Origin: an uncultured Cellvibrio sp.
GTDB lineage: Bacteria > Pseudomonadota > Gammaproteobacteria > Pseudomonadales > Cellvibrionaceae
Direction of reading: 5' to 3'
Assembly (NCBI GenBank): GCA_946482345.1
Contig: CAMLRJ010000082.1
Coordinates: forward strand, 1-10,144
Length of the DNA stretch: 10,144 bases
This document shows positions 6,938 through 10,144 of the stretch, piece after piece. A program made the translations under genes and the position numbers. Positions within the stretch are counted from its first letter, which is position 1; each line of letters starts with the position of its first letter. The notes under the pieces are model-generated. The model saw only the letters and a list, made by a program, of their open reading frames with translations, did not search any database and was not told the origin of the DNA.

Positions 6938-7621
6938 ATGAAAAAAATTATGGATGATCCTGAGTCTTTGGCTATATTGCCGACTTGTCATGATCAAATC
7001 GGTTTTGTGTATCAAGATAAGAGTTTTTTGATCGTCAATAAACCTGCTGGATTGTTGAGTGTTCCGGGGCGCAACCCTGCCAATCAGGATTCGGTGCAAA
7101 CACGCCTGGCGAAAATTTATCCCGACAGTTCGATTGTGCATCGGTTAGATTTTGATACGTCCGGCATTATGGTGATTCCCTTGACCAAATTGTCTTTGTC
7201 AGAAATCAGTAAACAATTTCAGTCGCGTGCAGTCAGCAAAACCTATACTGCGGTGGTTTCGGGTATAGTACAGCCTGATTCGGGCGAGATTGATTTGCCA
7301 ATCGCGGTAGATATGAATCATCGACCCAAATATAAAATTTGTGCAGTTAACGGCAAAAAATCACTCACAGAATTTACCGTGATTGAAAGGTTGGATGCAG
7401 AAAATACTACGCGTTTGTTATTACACCCGGTGACCGGACGTTCGCATCAACTGCGTTTACATTTGCAGGCTATAGGTCATCCGATTTTAGGTGATGTGTT
7501 TTATGCCGATGATGTTAGTAAATTAAAATCATCGCGATTGTTATTGCATGCAACTGAAATCCAGTTCCATCATCCCGATACAAAACTTCCTGTTATTTTT
7601 AACTCACCCGTTCCATTTTAA
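6938..7621 (+). CDS. rluA: Dual-specificity rRNA/tRNA pseudouridine synthase RluA
   Basis: Converts uridine to pseudouridine in 23S rRNA (U746 in E. coli numbering) and in position 32 of some tRNAs, the known role of RluA. The 227-residue protein matches the short RluA type, which has no S4 domain. It contains VYQDKSFLIVNKPAGLLSVP at about 24-43, the catalytic motif VHRLDFDTSG with Asp71, KTYTAVVSG, a DLPI segment, the NRPK-like region NHRPKYKICAVNGK, and the C-terminal block TGRSHQLRLHLQAIGHPILG. The catalytic Asp and the flanking Arg are intact. The ATG at 6938 has GAGAG 6 bases upstream; a second ATG four codons later is possible. It lies 17 bases after the unknown gene and 12 bases before the DUF1993 gene, which suggests one transcript. 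RluC/RluD are unlikely because of size and the SVPGR motif. Confidence 0.92.
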   Translation: MKKIMDDPESLAILPTCHDQIGFVYQDKSFLIVNKPAGLLSVPGRNPANQDSVQTRLAKIYPDSSIVHRLDFDTSGIMVIPLTKLSLSEISKQFQSRAVSKTYTAVVSGIVQPDSGEIDLPIAVDMNHRPKYKICAVNGKKSLTEFTVIERLDAENTTRLLLHPVTGRSHQLRLHLQAIGHPILGDVFYADDVSKLKSSRLLLHATEIQFHHPDTKLPVIFNSPVPF

Positions 7622-7633
7622 AGAGGCCTTAAG

Positions 7634-8146
7634 ATGTACTACGATCTAACTATTGTGCAATTCACCAAAATGCTGGGAAATTTGCGTGAAATATTAAATA
7701 AAGCTACTGCTCACGCCGAAGAGAAAAAATTTGATGTCACGGTTTTATTAAATTCCCGTTTGGCGCCAGATCAATTTAATTTCATCCGACAAATTCAAAT
7801 TGCTTGCGACACCGCCAAGCTGGGTGTTGCTCGATTGACGGGAAAAACCGATACAGTTCCAGTGCATGCTGATACTGAAACCACGCTTGCGGAATTGCAA
7901 GCTCGCATTCAATCAGTGCAGGATTATTTGGCCGGTTTTTCAGCGGCAGATTTTGCAAATTCCGATAACATTAAAGTGACCAATCCCCGTTGGGACGGCA
8001 AGCACCTGTTAGGCTATGACTTTTTGATTCAACATGTTATCCCCAATTTTTATTTTCACTTCACTACTGCATACGCCATTTTGCGTCACAATGGTGTGGA
8101 TTTGGGCAAGAAAGATTATTTGGGAAGCATGCCTTATAAACAATAA
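7634..8146 (+). CDS. DUF1993 domain-containing protein
   Basis: A 170-residue protein of the DUF1993 family, which is related in fold to DinB/YfiT-like four-helix bundles; its function is not known. Recognisable family stretches are MYYDLTIVQFTKMLGNLREI at the N-terminus, LAPDQFNFIRQIQIACDTAK (about 43-62), a TTLAELQARIQ helix (83-93), and a C-terminal helix with HVIPNFYFHFTTAYAILRHN (134-153) ending in DYLGSMPYKQ. His134 and His142 lie in the last helix. DinB-fold proteins often bind metal through histidines, but a complete metal triad cannot be asserted from sequence alone. It is cytoplasmic, with no signal peptide or membrane helix. AGAGG ends 7 bases before the ATG. The gene follows rluA after 12 bases and is probably co-transcribed. 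The length is normal for the family. Confidence 0.88.
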   Translation: MYYDLTIVQFTKMLGNLREILNKATAHAEEKKFDVTVLLNSRLAPDQFNFIRQIQIACDTAKLGVARLTGKTDTVPVHADTETTLAELQARIQSVQDYLAGFSAADFANSDNIKVTNPRWDGKHLLGYDFLIQHVIPNFYFHFTTAYAILRHNGVDLGKKDYLGSMPYKQ

Positions 8147-8170
8147 GGATAATCCTGTCTTATTTTTCAT

Positions 8171-8188
8171 TCTGACTTGAGAGTCAGA
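8171..8188. promoter_or_regulatory. Perfect 7-bp hairpin in the chemoreceptor leader
   Basis: TCTGACT-TGAG-AGTCAGA, between the DUF1993 stop and the chemoreceptor start. No T-run follows (TGTCTTGAAC), so it is not a typical intrinsic terminator. Its central CTTGAG recurs in the next hairpin. Confidence 0.5.
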
Positions 8189-8201
8189 TGTCTTGAACTA
8201 A

Positions 8202-8230
8202 ACTCAAGGGATATTTTGCATCCCTTGAGT
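8202..8230. promoter_or_regulatory. Perfect 11-bp hairpin over the chemoreceptor ribosome-binding region
   Basis: ACTCAAGGGAT, a 7-base loop ATTTTGC, then ATCCCTTGAGT; the stem ends four bases before ATG 8235. The only SD-like bases (TTGAG, 8225-8229) lie inside the stem, so folding could limit translation. It could equally be a DNA operator dyad. No T-run follows. The CTTGAG half also occurs at 8176-8181, and CTTGAA at 8192-8197, so alternative pairings are possible. Confidence 0.55.
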
Positions 8231-8234
8231 CCTT

Positions 8235-9911
8235 ATGAATCTAAAAATCAAACATAAATTATTGCTCTTGGCCTGCCTGCCGTGTCTGGTGGTGGTTGTA
8301 TCCTTGCTAATAGTCGTGCATCGACAGATGGATAGTATGATGGAAAAGGATTTACTGGTATTGCGCGAAACTCTGGTTGAAGCCCGTAAGACGGACTTGC
8401 GTAATCTGCTCGATGTTGCACATTCGGTTGTTGAACCTTTTTATAGATCCTCATCCGATTCGGCCAAGGCCGATGCCATCAAATTACTGCAACAATTCAA
8501 ATACGGTAAAGACGGTTATTTTTTTGGATATGACGGTAATTCGGTAAGAATTTTTTCCGGCAGCGATACTAATAACCTTGGTAAAAGTTACGCAGATTAC
8601 AAAGATGTAAACGGGGTTTACTTAATTAATGAACTGGTTAAGCAGGGGAAAGCCGGTGGTGGTTTCGTTACTTATCATTTTCCGAAAATAAACGAAAACA
8701 ATAATGTTGCATACCCCAAATTGAGTTATGCCATCTGGTTGGAACAATGGAACTTGATGCTGGGAACCGGTTTTTATATTGATGATATTGATCAGCAGGT
8801 ACAAGAAGCGCGCGCGGCGACTGAAGCGCATACCCACAACATACTGATCATGATTTTATTGGTTACATTGATTATTTTTGCAGGTGTGTTGATTGCGGGT
8901 ATTTTACTGGCGCAGCGTATAGCGCAACCCATTAATCAGTTAGCATCAAGTCTTAGAGATATAGCCAGCGGTGGCGGTGATTTAACCAGACGATTACAGC
9001 GTCGCCATAATGATGAATTGGGTGAGGTGACTGATGCATTTAACGAATTTGTCGATACTGTTCATAAATTGGTATCGAGCATTAATCAATTAACAAACTC
9101 GCTCACCAAAGTTGCACAATCGGTTTCGGGCAACACCAAAAATACATTTCATATTCTCGATAATCAGCGCGAACAAACTTTACAAGTTGCCAGTGCCATC
9201 AATGAAATGGCTGCTTCAGCAAATGAAGTTGCGAAAAGTACACAAGAATCTGCCAACGCTGTAAACGCGGCTGAATCTGTCACAAAAAATGCTGAAGTGA
9301 CTGCTAATAAATCAATCCTTGCCATCAAGGAATTGTCACAAGAAGTGCAATTGGATTCTGACGGACTACAGCAATTGCAAGCCGATGTTGATGGTATAGG
9401 TGCAGTATTGGATGTGATCAGAGGTATTGCGGAGCAAACCAATTTACTTGCACTCAATGCTTCAATTGAAGCGGCGCGTGCAGGCGAACAAGGGCGAGGT
9501 TTTGCTGTGGTTGCTGATGAAGTGAGAGGGCTTGCAGGCCGCACGCAAGACTCCACTCGCGAAATTCAGCAAATGATTCAACGATTGCAAACCAGCACCA
9601 ATGCCACCTCGGAATCCATCATGCGCAGTTTGGTAAAAGGCGAAGCCTCGGTTGAATTTGTCAGCGCAACAGCGGATGCACTGAAAATTATCGACAAACA
9701 AGTCAGCACCATCAATCAACGCAGTTTACAAATCGCCACCGCCGCAGAAGAGCAAACCCAGGTAATAGAATCGATCAACCGCAACATGCACGAAATAGCC
9801 GACGCCACCGAAGCCGCCAATAAAAGCGCACAGATATCACAACAAATGGGTTTGGAGTTGGATGAAATTGGTAAACAGTTGGAGATGTTGGTGAAGCAGT
9901 TCAAAGTGTAG
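8235..9911 (+). CDS. Methyl-accepting chemotaxis protein with periplasmic single-cache domain
   Basis: Inner-membrane chemoreceptor that senses a periplasmic ligand and controls CheA through CheW. The 558 residues run in order: TM1 about 9-28; periplasmic region about 30-200 of sCache_2 type, with the signature [20 protein letters not shown] at 90-109 and [15 protein letters not shown] at 172-186; TM2 about 203-226; HAMP about 227-280 ([20 protein letters not shown]); then a coiled-coil signalling domain. The highly conserved hairpin tip is at about 395-434 ([20 protein letters not shown], then [15 protein letters not shown]). It ends LVKQFKV, without a C-terminal CheR-tethering pentapeptide, as in many pseudomonad receptors. 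An in-frame TGA at 8226-8228 rules out an upstream start. No strong SD is seen outside the hairpin. No che genes are nearby, so this is an orphan receptor locus. The ligand is unknown; sCache_2 receptors often sense small organic acids, but that is not shown here. Confidence 0.93.
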   Translation: MNLKIKHKLLLLACLPCLVVVVSLLIVVHRQMDSMMEKDLLVLRETLVEARKTDLRNLLDVAHSVVEPFYRSSSDSAKADAIKLLQQFKYGKDGYFFGYDGNSVRIFSGSDTNNLGKSYADYKDVNGVYLINELVKQGKAGGGFVTYHFPKINENNNVAYPKLSYAIWLEQWNLMLGTGFYIDDIDQQVQEARAATEAHTHNILIMILLVTLIIFAGVLIAGILLAQRIAQPINQLASSLRDIASGGGDLTRRLQRRHNDELGEVTDAFNEFVDTVHKLVSSINQLTNSLTKVAQSVSGNTKNTFHILDNQREQTLQVASAINEMAASANEVAKSTQESANAVNAAESVTKNAEVTANKSILAIKELSQEVQLDSDGLQQLQADVDGIGAVLDVIRGIAEQTNLLALNASIEAARAGEQGRGFAVVADEVRGLAGRTQDSTREIQQMIQRLQTSTNATSESIMRSLVKGEASVEFVSATADALKIIDKQVSTINQRSLQIATAAEEQTQVIESINRNMHEIADATEAANKSAQISQQMGLELDEIGKQLEMLVKQFKV

Positions 9912-9931
9912 GTTGGGCAGCAATGCCCAAC
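9908..9931 (+). repeat. REP-like palindrome, copy 1
   Basis: Starts with GTAG, then GTTGGGCA-GCAA-TGCCCAAC: an 8-bp perfect stem with a 4-base loop. The GTAG tetranucleotide before a palindrome is the hallmark of REP elements linked to RAYT transposases. The stop codon TAG (9909-9911) of the chemoreceptor lies inside the GTAG. Confidence 0.7.
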
Positions 9932-10016
9932 ATGTCCATCCTGCAACAATCACCGAACAAAAATAATATTTTCAAAATAGGCTGAGCGATTAACCTTATT
10001 CGTTTTTATAAAGACT

Positions 10017-10040
10017 GTTGGGCATTGCTGCCCAACCTGC
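10017..10040 (-). repeat. REP-like palindrome, copy 2 (inverted)
   Basis: Reverse complement of copy 1 at 23 of 24 bases; the tetranucleotide is GCAG instead of GTAG. An outer AAGAC/GTCTT pair (10011-10015 with 10042-10046) extends this hairpin. It sits 18 bases past the stop of the leftward gene and could help end that transcript, although no good T-run follows. Confidence 0.7.
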
Positions 10041-10058
10041 GGTCTTAAATCTAATACA

Positions 10059-10144
10059 TCAATGATCCGATGCTTCGCTAGCACCCAATCCTGTTTGTGA
10101 GCGCACGAATTGTGTGTCGAATTCTTCGCGTTCTTTTTGTGCGG
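10059..10144 (-). CDS. C-terminal end of a probable ActP-type cation/acetate symporter (partial)
   Basis: Only the last 27 codons and the stop are inside the window; the gene enters from the right edge in the frame whose first full codon is at 10142-10140. The visible tail is charged, then reads FDTQFVRSQTGLGASEASDH before TGA at 10059-10061. From memory, a tail with FDxQFVRSxTGxGA is characteristic of the sodium:solute symporter subfamily that includes ActP acetate permeases. This identification rests on a short stretch and was not checked by a search. The gene is convergent with the chemoreceptor. Confidence 0.5.
   Translation of the reverse strand, partial: AQKEREEFDTQFVRSQTGLGASEASDH

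Larger units (their letters stand above)
9908..10040. repeat. REPIN-like inverted REP doublet
   Basis: Two near-identical 24-base REP-like units in opposite orientation with an 85-base spacer, 133 bases in all, between two convergent genes. REP doublets of this arrangement (REPINs) are known to be dispersed in gammaproteobacterial genomes by a RAYT transposase encoded elsewhere. No transposase is present in the window. Whether this sequence is dispersed in the genome cannot be told from here. Confidence 0.6.

Noticed and set aside
8199..8226. Possible flagellar sigma-28 promoter (TAAA/TCAAG) in front of the chemoreceptor
   Set aside because: No GCCGATAA-like -10 element is found at the right distance; the bases there belong to the hairpin.
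9164..9556. 130-codon open frame on the minus strand inside the chemoreceptor
   Set aside because: It is antisense to the highly conserved signalling domain and its Ser/Ala/Thr/Cys-rich translation is typical of a shadow frame; there is no SD and no family resemblance.

Overview
The window reads as chromosome from a moderately AT-rich gammaproteobacterium, most likely of the Cellvibrio/Cellvibrionaceae group. This is inferred from four things: a Mpl and an RluA very close to the gamma-proteobacterial type, the pseudomonad-style cysI plus DUF934 pair, a long polyserine linker behind a lipobox (typical of Cellvibrio and Saccharophagus surface proteins), and a GTAG-type REP doublet. It is mostly ordinary housekeeping sequence. 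No prophage, insertion sequence, CRISPR array, tRNA or rRNA was recognised, and no stretch over 300 bases lacks a gene.

Layout. 8-1366 (-) is mpl, a murein-recycling ligase. A 189-bp divergent spacer separates it from 1556-3772 (+), a large surface lipoprotein with a Ser-rich linker and carboxypeptidase-regulatory-like beta domains. A symmetric terminator (3782-3817) lies between this gene and the convergent sulfur pair. That pair is cysI (5991-4327, -), a sulfite reductase hemoprotein, followed by a 17-bp-overlapping DUF934 gene (4343-3840, -).

A divergent spacer (5992-6173) then leads into a rightward cluster: an unrecognised AT-rich gene (6255-6920), rluA (6938-7621) and a DUF1993 gene (7634-8146). 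Gaps of 17 and 12 bases suggest co-transcription. An 88-base leader with two perfect hairpins precedes a cache-domain chemoreceptor (8235-9911). The window closes with an inverted pair of REP-like palindromes (9908-10040) and the last 27 codons of a leftward gene that resembles the C-terminus of an ActP-type cation/acetate symporter.

Points that most deserve a second look: (1) the unknown gene at 6255 is preceded, in frame, by what looks like a complete signal peptide (from ATG 6174, with an AQA cleavage site) broken by one TAG at 6231-6233; (2) the 11-bp perfect hairpin covering the ribosome-binding region of the chemoreceptor; (3) the REPIN-like doublet whose first copy contains the chemoreceptor stop codon. 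I did not find convincing evidence of a novel multi-gene system.
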